DNA of 64,000 nt, taken from assembly GCA_039619475.1 (NCBI GenBank), contig CM077115.1:401794557-401858556 (forward strand), written 5' to 3'. The stretch comes from Icerya purchasi. Taxonomy: Eukaryota; Arthropoda; Insecta; Hemiptera; Monophlebidae. Below are positions 44,300 to 55,502 of this stretch, in pieces. Both the position numbers and the translations under genes were made by a program. Positions within the stretch are counted from its first letter, which is position 1. Each line of letters starts with the position of its first letter. Under the pieces are notes generated by a model that worked only from the letters and a program-made list of their open reading frames with translations, was not told where the DNA came from and made no database searches.

Positions 44300-47200
44300 A
44301 TGCGAAAAGTCAGACCTGGCTGAACGGTTAGGGGGCTTAAGCGACGCTTAAATGTTTAAAGATGGGAAAATTTTTTTCAAAAAAATGTATTTGAGGCACG
44401 ATGAAATTTTAATATATGTTAAAATTTAGTATTTGAAGAGTTAAAAAATCAAAAAGCCAGATCATTTACCCGGAGCATTGCGAAGTTACGTTTTTAAAAA
44501 ATCGAAAAAATGTACTTGAGGCACAATGAAATTTATACAGGATAATATATTCGTGGCTAAAAATAAATATTTACAAAAAGACAGGTAGTTTCGGTGAGAA
44601 ATTTTACCTGCCGGGCGATTGAGAATGTTCAACGTGAGTGTGAGCGAGTAGCGCTATGGCTAGGCTAAAGTGTAATATCGGCAGCTGTCTCAGTTGAAGG
44701 ACGACGCTGCGATGCGATTAGCTCTCGCGTAACAACGTGACTTACAGCACGCTAGAGGTTTTTCCTAATACTTTGGAGTATTCTCAATCCTATAATACAA
44801 CGTATTTCTGTATCACATGTTATATTACTCCGTAGTTTTGTTATTAATTTCGTTACCATTCGCTAATTTGCTCAAAAGACAATAAAAAAAATGATTGTGT
44901 TTAACGAAACAACTTTTAAAAAAGTCTCGAAGTGTTAGAAATCAGAAAAATACATATAGGTTAATACATTACGAGAGTTAGACGAAAAACTGGAAAATTA
45001 ATTACCACAAAAATTTACAATTGCATAAAGAAGCATTTGAGATGAAATTTGTAGTTTTATTGATCAAAGTATTTTGGAACAGAAAACATTCCACTCTTAG
45101 TTATGTAGATATAATAACCAAACATCGCATTAAACAAAAGGTGAAAAGTATGACAACGTCTTCGGTAAAGTTCACTTTGAGACGAAGAAAACATTTCAAC
45201 CCGAAAGCCGCAAAGACCGACATCAGAGTAGTAACTAAAGTTTGGCCATGAGCTCTCACCGTACCGGCAGATAATTTTGTCGAGTATTGCGTTTTAACTT
45301 TTATTTCGGTTTTTCCGATAATTTCGCAGTTGGTGTAAAGAGTGTAATGGTAATATCAAATGTGCACCAACTGATACACGTGAGCTTGGTTTTAAAGTAT
45401 AGCAGTTACGTGCAGCATCTGCGAGCAGCGCAATATTCCTTCGTGCGAGTATGTCCAGCATATTCATATGAAATAAACAAATCTGAAACATTTTGAACAC
45501 GATTATCTCTTGCGGTCGACACGATTACTGAAAAACTATCAAACTGATCCTTATTTATAATGATAATAGCTAGTCGCTGACCATTAATTTTTTTTTACAG
45601 CAAGAAAACAAATTGAAAAAAAAAATAAACTTTTTGTTAAAACCGTCGCCATTTTTTTTTTTTTAAATTACAATTCTGACAAATCCTTCGTTCAGCAACT
45701 AGACAATGCAATATATTAACAACAATTTTTTGAAATTCGGATATCAGATGAACTGTTCTTGTGTTATCATGTCCACCGCAAGTGATGCCCAAAAAAAGCC
45801 GCTCCTGGGAAACTGCTGTAGCTCTGCTGTTTTCAAATATTTTTCTAGGAAAAATATTGCACAAGTACCCCAAAACATTTACTAATCGATGTTGTTAACG
45901 GTTTTTAAATAAGTACTTATTATGCTGTTGGAAAAAAATCGAGAAAATGTCATTTCGCCCACTACAACTAGATATAACCGATTAAGGAGCTTTTTCATGT
46001 GCCCGCAGTATACTAATTTATTATTTGATTTTAAAAAGTTTTTAAGCGATGTCGAGCAAATAATGCAATAGAAAAAATCTGTATATACGTATGGAGTTTT
46101 GAAATCTGTAACCTTGAGATACTGCAATTTTTAAGATCTAAATTGCAATCATTTAAATTTAAACAATGTATAACGAGTATGTTATAAAAAAAAAAAACAA
46201 AAGATACTTAAATTAATATTGTGAACATTTAGTTAACATTATATTCTTTTGTTATTTCTGTTCTTTCCTTATGTATATCCTTAAATATGTTTTTCTGCAG
46301 CATTGCGAACAAAATGAAGTACACTGCTCGATTTTACTTCTGTTTTGATCTTTATCACTATTCTGAACGTAGTGTTTTAAAAAATTTGCGAGTAATCTCG
46401 CTTAAAAATAAAACAGGCATTTTAATCGATGTTCTTCGGACATGTTATTATTTTGTAATGCGATAATTAAATACTAAAAAAATTAAAGAGCCAACTACGA
46501 AACAAGCAAACACAATCGAAATAAAATGTTAATGTTTAGCCAAAACATCTACGCTAATGTAAGATAATTCGTAATATGGCACATCCGTAGTACGATGCAT
46601 TTTGTTTATGATTTCGTTCTACTCATGGATTATATATATTTCAAAAACAATAATAAAACGCGAGCCTACTTCAGAAATATAACAATTTGTCTGTTTTACT
46701 ACTTCGACGCTTGTCTTAAATGACGGTGGCTAGAGCGGCAGTCGCGATATCAGTTATTATTGTTATGCTATTACATAGTTGACCCGGCTAGAATAAACAA
46801 CAAACATATACGATGTCGAAGACGCAGAATTAAACCGTATTAACCAAATTTGCATAAACAAAAAAAAAAATTGTTAAACTCAGCGCATTTAGCAGAAATT
46901 AAAAGTTTTTTATTTGTTGAAGTGTTCACAGTTAACTGTTTTTTTGTGTTTTTCGACAGTTGCACCTTAATGCTATTATTAAAGAAGTTGTAAATGTAAC
47001 TGGTTTTCTAACTAGTTTTTGTCAAGAGTGGATCGGCGCACAAAAAATCATGAACGCTTTTGCTGACTACAACGTCATCAGCTGATCAGTTGGATACAAT
47101 GTTTACATTGTATTTGTTCGATAATAGTCGTCAATCTATGATGCAAAAAAAAAAAATTGAACTACATTATTTTTTGAAATTATACTTAATGTTTATTATT

Positions 47201-47800
47201 ATTATTCTATAAAGGAAATCATATATAGTTGTTTTTACTTTGAAAATGCTTATTTTTACGTTCCGTAAAGCGAATTGTCTATTTTGTAATGTTAGATCTA
47301 AATTAATTATCATCGCATACTTATCAGGAAAGAAATCTAAAATTATGTAATTTCTAATATGTAAAAATTTCTGATTCATTATGTAATGTTTATGTAATAT
47401 CTCGGAATTTTGTACGAAATTAGATGGTTTTAGACAATGTAATTAAAAAAGTTGACATTTTTCGTTCGGTTATCAGTTATGAAATTCGCGATTTTAAATC
47501 GAAATACTAAACGATGTATAAAAAGCAACAAAAATAATTTCGTACAGCGTTAAAAAAAATACTGGGGATCTATGAATTTTAAACGAATATTGTAATGAGT
47601 TACGCGTGTATAAATTTAAAGTCAAATTTATTGACATTTGTTTTAGATATGTAAATATCGTTGAATTTTGCTAATTATAAAGGTGTATAAAAAGCTTGCT
47701 GTTACTCCATAGCGGCTTATCAATCAGTACATTCATAAAGATCGTCACGTGCGGTCATGTACGTAATTATTGATTATTTGATTATGCAGTTATGTTACAC
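44300..47800. other. Intergenic DNA, mostly unrecognised
   Basis: Contains a TGGCTGAACGG A-box-like sequence near 44318 and a repeated TTGAGGCAC.ATGAAATTT unit at 44391 and 44515. A relatively GC-rich stretch lies at 44600-44770. No open frame carries known motifs. Confidence 0.35.
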
Positions 47801-47815
47801 GTATCTGTTCTGTTG

Positions 47816-48253
47816 TGGCGCACTCAGGATTTTTTTTTGATCGGGGCTAGAATTTAGAAGATGAGTTAGGGGGTGGTAACTCGGTACCTCGACTAAGTAC
47901 CTATCTATTTCCGTGGTTTGTAAATTAAAATAAAAAAAATACAAAATTAACGAATATTATTTTTAACAAAATTACAAAACTGGCGAATTTTATTTAAAAA
48001 AAAATAATAATAGAAACGTAACATTATGTTTGTAATAAGCACAAATTAGATAAGTATACGAATTTTATTTTTAAAAAATTAGCTAAAAGTATATAACAAC
48101 ATTATACTTGTAATATAAGTAAAAAGTAAAAATATGTATATTTTTAAAAAAAAAAATTAAGCAAAACAAAACATTACAAAATGAAATTAAGATTTCGAAG
48201 ATTTTTTGGGGGGAGCAATGGCCCCGTGGCACCCCTCTTGAGTGCGCCAATGG
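47816..48253. mobile_element. Inverted-repeat element with TGGCGCACTC ends
   Basis: The left end TGGCGCACTCAGG recurs as the reverse complement at the right end (TTGAGTGCGCCA). A 7-of-8 GTTGTGG match lies at both outer edges, which could be a duplication or part of the ends. About 440 bp, non-coding and AT-rich inside. Superfamily uncertain. Confidence 0.55.
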
Positions 48254-49384
48254 TTGTGGTTCTCAACTTGTCTTTAACTGTATCACTCATGCCTTTTCAT
48301 GTCTACTGACACTGAAATAATATTTATATTTGGCACTTTTACTGTTATAATGTTTATGAAATTTTTTATAATGATGCAGCGATAGTTTATTTGTCTTACA
48401 ACTTGCCACCATTTAACAAAAATAAATACGCAAAACATAAATATTGCAATATGAAATATAGTTTTAATTTTGATCGATTGATGAAGGTCTGCTGCGGGGG
48501 AGTTTGTAATTTTTCCTGCAGCGACCGTTTTTGTTTAGTAATAAAACAATTTCATTCCGTTTTCAAAAATATCAGCGTGACTTAATAATTTTCTTTTCTG
48601 TTTGTAATAGCAGAGCTTAAGAAATCTTACATATTAGAATTATTTACGGTATTTTTGTTAATTATACACTAATATTGCTATCAGAAACAGACTTAAAGTT
48701 GATAGAAGCTAAAATAGGAACATGTAATTGCCGGGTTTTAAATAGGAGTGAACCTTGCACACATTTTGCTTCTATTCGAGAAACAAATTACACTTAAAAA
48801 AGGAGATCATTAGAATCGGCTAAACAAACGATGCGTATAAATTTTCCTATGTTATTCATTAAAAGATGAAAAAAAAAAAATAGCATATCATGGAATTTTG
48901 AGGATATCTGGTTAAATCATCCTGTAAGAGATTTTAAAGTGGAAGGGTTCGAAGTATCCCGGAATTCCTCATGGCAATATTTAATTATTGATAAAGGATT
49001 CATGAAGAGAAATCAGGGAATAAGGATTGTGTAGTGGAATCCCAGCGGTGGTATCGACTATTTCGTTGTCTCGAATAGTAGAGCGGGAAAGAATCCAGCC
49101 ACATCAAAATTAGTTAAATAAAATAAAATTGCGGTTGAGAATATTTTATTCGAGCGCTCATTGACAAGGTGATTTTACAAATCATCAACAAAAAATAAAA
49201 ATAATAACAAATTGCATAAAAGCTAACAACAGTAAAAATGTAAAAATAATAAAACATATACATATACATAGATTTAAAAAAATGGTAATTATATACCATG
49301 AGAATAATTAAATATTCTCAAAATAAACATGTACAAACATAAAAACTGTTTTTGAAACAGTAATTCCTAATAATACTGTCATAC

Positions 49385-49438
<54 letters not shown>

Positions 49439-51384
49439 CTTTTATAGGAGGTAACATTTTAATTAGCTGACTATAAATCACATTACAAACACTTCTCTGT
49501 CTATATAGTACATCCTGTCAAAGACTAACAATTCAAAAATATTCTAAAAATTAATATGTGTAGTAATGGAAGACGTATATATGTATGTTTATAACACTAA
49601 ATGTAGAAGTGAATTGAAGCAACATGATCATATAATTAAAATTTAATATTGAACTATAAAATGGATACATAAACCGTATATATGCAATGTGTGCATATAA
49701 TTATAATTTTTTATATGCTATAATATTTCCGTTATCACACTATAAAACGAATCAAATAAAAAATAAAATTTCACATCGATAAAAAACTTATTTTTTTTTA
49801 AATTTCTAATTTATTTCTATTAAAAACACCCATTACGTCGATTTTTGAAAAAAGAAAAAAAAACAAGTAAACGCGTTAAAATCTTACTTTAAATAATGTT
49901 TTTTCATATTTTTACAATAATTATCGAATAAATCTTGCACAGGCAGAGGAGATCGATGTACAGAATAATGAACATATACTTCGTGTTAGCGCGATAATAA
50001 ACATTTTATACACTACTGTTAGTTTCAAGCATTAAGGAACTGAAAATCATAGCTGAACTTGACTGTAGAGAGCTTATTGAATGAGTCAAAAATAAACTAA
50101 ACGTTCTAAAAACAATAATAATAAAATCGAAAGGAATAAATACAATATTAGACATTAATACATATAATGAATGACTAAAAGGAAGCGCATAAATGAACCA
50201 AGTGTTATAATACTTAAACTCAATGTACAGCAGCATCAGCGAGAGAGCAACGATAACATATAGCGAAAGCGGAAAAACGTGTTACTATATAGAATCTAAG
50301 GAACCGGAATCATTCAACTTTTTCGCGTATAGAGCAAGAACCTATAAACAGATGAAAAACATTACAATTTTAGCTTTAAAAATCTTAAAATGTCATTTGT
50401 CTTATATTTGTATACCAACTCAGCGTTACTTTTCAGGTCGGAATCAGATATGCCGATCCGAATCCGAGTTAATAATACATAAAAGTAAAATTACGTCCAT
50501 TTATATTTTGTCGAAATGTTTTCAACGACCGATGATGATTGCAATGAATTTTTATATTTGTAAATATCTGATTATTCGTGCAGCTGAGGTCAATGAGTGA
50601 CGTGTAAAGGGGGCAGTTTAATAGTTAAAGAACAAGGTAAATAACATTGTCACATTAAAGTTCTGATCAGGTATTTGTTATCTTACGCACACAAGCGGCC
50701 AAGGCAGCGCATGAATGTTTTTATACTAACGGATATAGATGAATATAGGTATATTCTTCAGTATGCCAGTGAAAGACGTGAACGGGAACGAGTTAAACAG
50801 CTATAATAAAAGGTAGCCAAAAGGAAAATACATTATGTATCTCGTACATGGTATAAAGAGCAAAAAATAAACAATCGTAACTTGGGATAAAGTGTACAGA
50901 GTATAGCAAAATTATATGCACTATTTACCGTTATCTTTATCATGTCTCCGAACTCGTTAGTTTTAAGTGAATTTTTTTTATTTATATTTAAAATAAAGAT
51001 TGCAGACATATGTTAAATATTTTAGGGCACTGCCGTTAAGCTGCACGGCTTGGCAGGATCCTCGAGCGTAAAATAATATAGGAAAAAACAAACAAACAAG
51101 ATCATCAGTTAAACGAAAAGACGAGGTTAATAATTTTGATTAATGATAACCCCCCTCCAAAAAACAAAAAAAAAACAGCTTTGATAGAATGGCTCATTAT
51201 AGGGCGAGGAAAATTCACAGCTTAATAAAATTCCTCTCCTTTCCTCATTTAACCTGAAATATGTTTTAAAATAGAAATGACGAGTTAAAAGGTGCTGATA
51301 GTGTTGATTATTTACTCTGTTCTGGACATACAGAAATCTTTACTATGGTTCACTTTATAATTAATAATACTTTGCTTTAATTTA
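48254..51384. other. Intergenic AT-rich DNA
   Basis: Holds a (TA)n tract at 49390-49432. The longest open frame (50223-50600 +) shows no known motif or splice context and is likely chance. Confidence 0.4.
49390..49432. repeat. (TA)n microsatellite
   Basis: Nearly pure TA dinucleotides in gene-free DNA. Confidence 0.9.
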
Positions 51385-52289
51385 CAATACCTGTCCCACG
51401 AGATCAACTCTGGTGTGAGCAAGAAACCACTCACAGCGCGTTCGGTCCGGATACATCTTAAAACCCGTTTAATTAGCTATCAAATGCAACAACCCAGAAG
51501 TTCCTACCTCCCCCCCCCCGTTCGCATTGATTTGGAAAAAAAAGTGTTTCGTCGACCCCCCCCCCCGTTTTTTTTGAACAAAAAAATTACAACATTTTGG
51601 AAGGAAGTGTATTTCGAAATTTTTACATAAATTATTACTCGTCTAGTACAGAATCATCATCATTCATATTAATCTTCTCGAAATAGGCACCTCTGGTCTG
51701 CAAACAACGACGATCCATGCGCTCTTTCCGATTCAGGAAGGTCGTTTTATATTTTTCGAAAACACGCATGCCATTGAAATATTGTTGAATTACCGAGTCG
51801 AATATCATCAGGATACGCTTCTTCTTTTAATAAATCGAACGTCTCTTTAGCCGTTTTTTGCAACCGACAATAATAACGAATCACATACCGCTGTTCTTGC
51901 TCGATGTCTTTCTTATCCATTTGGACAACACAAAACTGCGCGCGGTTTTCACAATTCGCTTATCACTCTTTCCACCATAAAACACGTAATAATGCTTGTA
52001 AAAACCTCCGGTTTGTTGCATTCGACAGTCAATGGAATGGCCTTTAAGGCCAGCTGATACCCGTTACGATGCATTTTCAACCCGCCCGCCCCGCTTGAAA
52101 AAAACGGTAGGGGTCGACGAAACACTTTTTTTTTCCAAATCGATGCTGCTGGGGAACGGGGGGAGGTAGGAACTTTGTTGCATTCGATAGCTAATTAAAT
52201 GGGCTTTACGATGTGTCCGGACCGAACGCACTGTGAGTGGTTGCCTACTCACACCAGAGTTGCTCTCACTTCCCATGGAACAGCCATTG
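51385..52289 (-). mobile_element. Internally deleted mariner-type element with long inverted repeats
   Basis: TA dinucleotides at 51383-51384 and 52290-52291 flank a 905-bp element. Inverted repeats of about 180-200 bp start CAATACCTGTCCCA on the left and CAATGGCTGTTCCA on the right, and contain TCTGGTGTGAG and GTCCGGA. Between them, on the minus strand, lie an N-terminal transposase helix-turn-helix and the extreme C-terminus, with the catalytic middle deleted. The repeats carry expanded C-runs on the left. Confidence 0.85.
51635..51920 (-). pseudogene. Mariner-type transposase remnant (N- and C-termini only)
   Basis: From ATG 51920 the frame reads MDKKDIEQEQRYVIRYYCRL, then KTAKETFDLLKEEAYPDD and FQWHACFRKI before a stop. 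This is the N-terminal DNA-binding helix-turn-helix domain found in mariner/SETMAR-like transposases. After a frame change, the end reads RRCLQTRGAYFEKINMN, like the C.....GAYFE end of mariner transposases. All DD34D residues are absent. Confidence 0.8.
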
Positions 52290-52330
52290 TATAATAATAA
52301 AAAAAATAAAAAAAATTAAAGAAAGAATTT

Positions 52331-52923
52331 TACTGAAGGAAACAGGATTTTTATTTAATTTTTCTTTTTTTTTTTTTTCTTTTCCTTCATTCATTGGAGT
52401 TTATTACTTTGTTGATGAAGACAGTTAGTTTTATTTCATTTTATTCCTTATCGATATATTTATTACATTTTTTATTTATCTTATTTTTTTTCTTGCATTG
52501 CAGTCTTTGTTCAGTGTGGCTACTTCCTTTTCCCTATCAGGCATTGTGAGCATTGTTAGGCAACTGTGGTCATATTGCGAGATGGGAATTTTTTATTTTG
52601 TTTTTTTTTTTTCTGCAAAGAAAAAAATCTTATTTCTGTTTATTAAGTTTTATCAGGCATTGTGTACACTTCTCTGCAGTTGCATATTGTAGAATGATAA
52701 CCTATTTTAATTCCTTATTTCGCTTCTTTTTTTTTTCGGTTAATTTCATTGGCATTGTGGACACTGCTCTGTAGTTGCGGTCATATTGGAGAATGGAACT
52801 TCCTTTTCCTGCTTTCAATTCCTTATTTTTCTATTACTAGTAATTTTTCATATCTAATCATAGTGTAGCTTGTTGGCCAAATGAACTGTATTTGCTGAGG
52901 CCAAAAGAAAAAAAAAAAAAAGA
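52331..52923 (+). mobile_element. LINE 3' UTR copy with internal tandem repeats and A-rich tail
   Basis: The first 150 bases match the 3' UTR of the minus-strand LINE at 10670-10830 (GAAGGAAACAG, ATTTAATTTT, TTCATTC..GAGTTTATT). The end, TGAGGCCAAAAGAAAAAAA, parallels that element's CCGAGCCAAAAAAA tail. In between, a GCATTGTG...AACTGTGGTCATATTG-like unit recurs at about 52540, 52654 and 52751. No coding part is present. Confidence 0.7.
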
Positions 52924-53666
52924 AAGGTGCTAACACGATTGTGCTGTTATGACAGAAGTACAATTTAAGAATTCAAAACTTGCAATAATGTTCTAAGTGG
53001 CATTGATATGGGCTTTTTTTTTAATCTGATGTAAACTTAACAGCATTTTAGGTTATATTAGGAAACAGAAAATATATACCATTTTATTCGGTTTTGAGTA
53101 TTTTTAAGTTAATCAATTTTTGAAACATGTTGATAAACATGAGACGACGAATAATTTCATCAATAGAGACTGTAATAATGTTCCTTTTAATTTTTTGATT
53201 GTTGAAAACATGTTTACGATTTATATATTTTAAAAATGGAATTATGATGTACATTACGTTTCTAAATGCATTGAATGAAAATCTGTTTAAAAATTACAAC
53301 TTCAAAAATTTGAATATATACATATGCAAGGGAATTCCAAAAGGCACGTGTTCGTACTTCAGAATTATTTATATTGAGATTTTTGAGAAATAATTAAACG
53401 GAATCTAATTGTATTTTTTCTTTTTAATATAATTTTTAGTTAAGATAAAAAAAAAGAAGAAAAAAATGTGTACAAATATCGCTGGGAACATTATTGTAAG
53501 TTGTTTTTCTCCCTGTTATATTTATTATTAATTCAATGTCTTTCGAAAACGAGCGTCGGTTGAGCATTCATCGGTCACTTTTTGAATCCGTGGCGTGTTC
53601 AAATGAATTTATTTTACTATACGTCACGTGAACAGTATAGTCAATTTATCATCACAAGTAACAGAA

Positions 53667-53719
<53 letters not shown>

Positions 53720-55184
53720 TAAAATAGTTACTTCTGTTAATTTGCCGGGCTCACAGTATAACAAGGAAGGGGCAAACAATTTTAAAAAAATAGTGCATTC
53801 GAAAAATAAAATGTAGAATCTGTTAAAAAAGTAGTGCAAATAGAATCACTAGTTGTCATACGTCATCATACGAATTCAATGATCATGATTTTTCATGTAT
53901 TGTATTCGAATTAATGTTTCCAATTCATTTAATAAGTTTGTCATTATTATTGCTAATAATGTTACACAATATGGGAAAATAAAAAATATAATGAATTAAA
54001 TGCGTAGATAAAATTTTAAAATTAATTAAATTCGTTTTTAGGTATTGCACTCACAGTATTTTTAAAACTTTCTAACAAAGGCACAAATACATGCGCTCAG
54101 GATTTGTCATGATGCAAAAAAAAATTTATTTGAATAATTCATTTCTACATTTCCAGATTTTCAGATTTTTACATTTAAAAAGTATACTTTTTTCTTTGAT
54201 TAACGTGCCGTGTACTGCAAATATTTCGTTCGACTCTGTTTATAAACACATTAAGTTATCACGAGTTATACCGCAACAAAGATGATGTTCAATTGAAATT
54301 TTGTTCGCAGAAAAAATTAAATGATAGTAGTATAGTAATTGAAAATTAAATTTCAAACTTTTACTGATAATAGGTTTTTAATATCGATAGAATTAATACG
54401 GTACGTGAAAATGTTATTAATAAGTAGGATTATGATCATAAAATTTGTAAATAATGTAGTTGGCAACGTATTATACTTCTTATCCTAAAACACTAAATCT
54501 TTATCATGAAAGGTATAAATTTTTTTCTTTCCTTAAAGAGTGCAACAGGTCGTTAATAAATTTTGGAGGATATGAATTACAAGAAAAAAGGATGGAAAAT
54601 CCTGTGTTCTAGAATATGTTATAACGTACAAAATTTATATACTTCTTCAAGTACGTCCTTTTTCCCGAGATGTTTCTCTAGATTCGCTTTTGCTTTTACA
54701 AATAGTTGTTTTTTTGTCTTTTTTTTGTTTTTGTTTTTTTTTTGTTTTTTTTTGTTACAGGAGGTTTAGTCGCATATAATAAATGCTTTCAATAAATACA
54801 TCTCGAAATCGGACCACTGTTTAGTTTTCTTATTAATAATATCGGCCAGGGAGGAACGCGTTTAACCTGCGTGGACTTAAAAATTTATTTTAAAGATTTT
54901 CATTTTTTACCTATTTCGAAAAAAATGATGTACTATGGAATTAATGGTAAATTTTTGTTGGAAAATTATTACAAGTTACACACGACACAGTTTTGAAGAA
55001 TAACCCATGCAGATAAAAAGTTATACTTGTTCGGGCTTTTTGTAAATATAATAGTGCAAAATTAAAGTACAAGTTCTTAACCTAAACTCGAAAACTCGAA
55101 CAGTTCCCTTTTATAATTCATATGCAAAATAAATTCGACAATTGTCGAGCATTTTTCAAAATCAATGAGTGTGTAGCGCGTTAC
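52924..55184. other. AT-rich DNA downstream of the last phosphatase exon seen
   Basis: Contains a (TA)n tract at 53669-53716 and T-rich runs near 54711-54755. The remaining 3' exon or exons of the tyrosine phosphatase must lie here or further left, but I could not identify one. Confidence 0.4.
53669..53716. repeat. (TA)n microsatellite
   Basis: About 24 TA units. Translated frames here are runs of Tyr-Ile and not proteins. Confidence 0.9.
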
Positions 55185-55502
55185 CTTATATATAAAGGAA
55201 TACTGATCCTTGGTTTGAACAGAACCGGCTCTGCATCTTCTTAACATCGATACGGTTGCTGGTATATTGACGGTTTTACTTTGTTCGTATTCACGAATGC
55301 AAATGTCACACACTATTACGGTTCCGGTGCGACCGGTACCTGGACTACAGTGCGCAATCAGCGGACCGGTATTATTACGCATATACGAGCGTGCCTCTAA
55401 AATCATGGCGATTATCGAATTCTGTTCAGCCGGTACACCTTGCAACGGCCAATTTGTATACCAAAAGTGAGTAATTTCCCGCCATAAATTGTTTTCCATA
55501 TT
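55185..55502 (-). CDS. Tyrosine phosphatase exon with WPL, P-loop and Q-loop
   Basis: Acceptor TTTTACATTTCAG, donor GTAACG, 106 codons. It encodes [20 protein letters not shown], later [19 protein letters not shown] and [13 protein letters not shown]. The nucleophile Cys and P-loop Arg are present, Ser/Ala after CS is Pro, and the WPD Asp is Leu. Confidence 0.93.

Noticed and set aside
45021..45500. Adjacent open frames on both strands near 45.0-45.5 kb
   Set aside because: No recognisable family, no splice partner and overlapping opposite frames; most likely chance or a decayed repeat.
47060..47090. CATCAGCTGATC palindrome as a possible third hammerhead
   Set aside because: No GAAA box at a suitable distance and no stem II; it is only a short palindrome.
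50223..50600. 125-codon open frame on the + strand
   Set aside because: No known motif, no splice or poly-A context, and a composition like that of chance frames in AT-rich DNA.
53624..53839. Open frames on both strands rich in Tyr-Ile repeats
   Set aside because: They are translations of the (TA)n microsatellite.
55267..55470. + strand frame across the phosphatase exon
   Set aside because: It is a shadow of the minus-strand PTP exon, which has in-frame splice sites and catalytic motifs.
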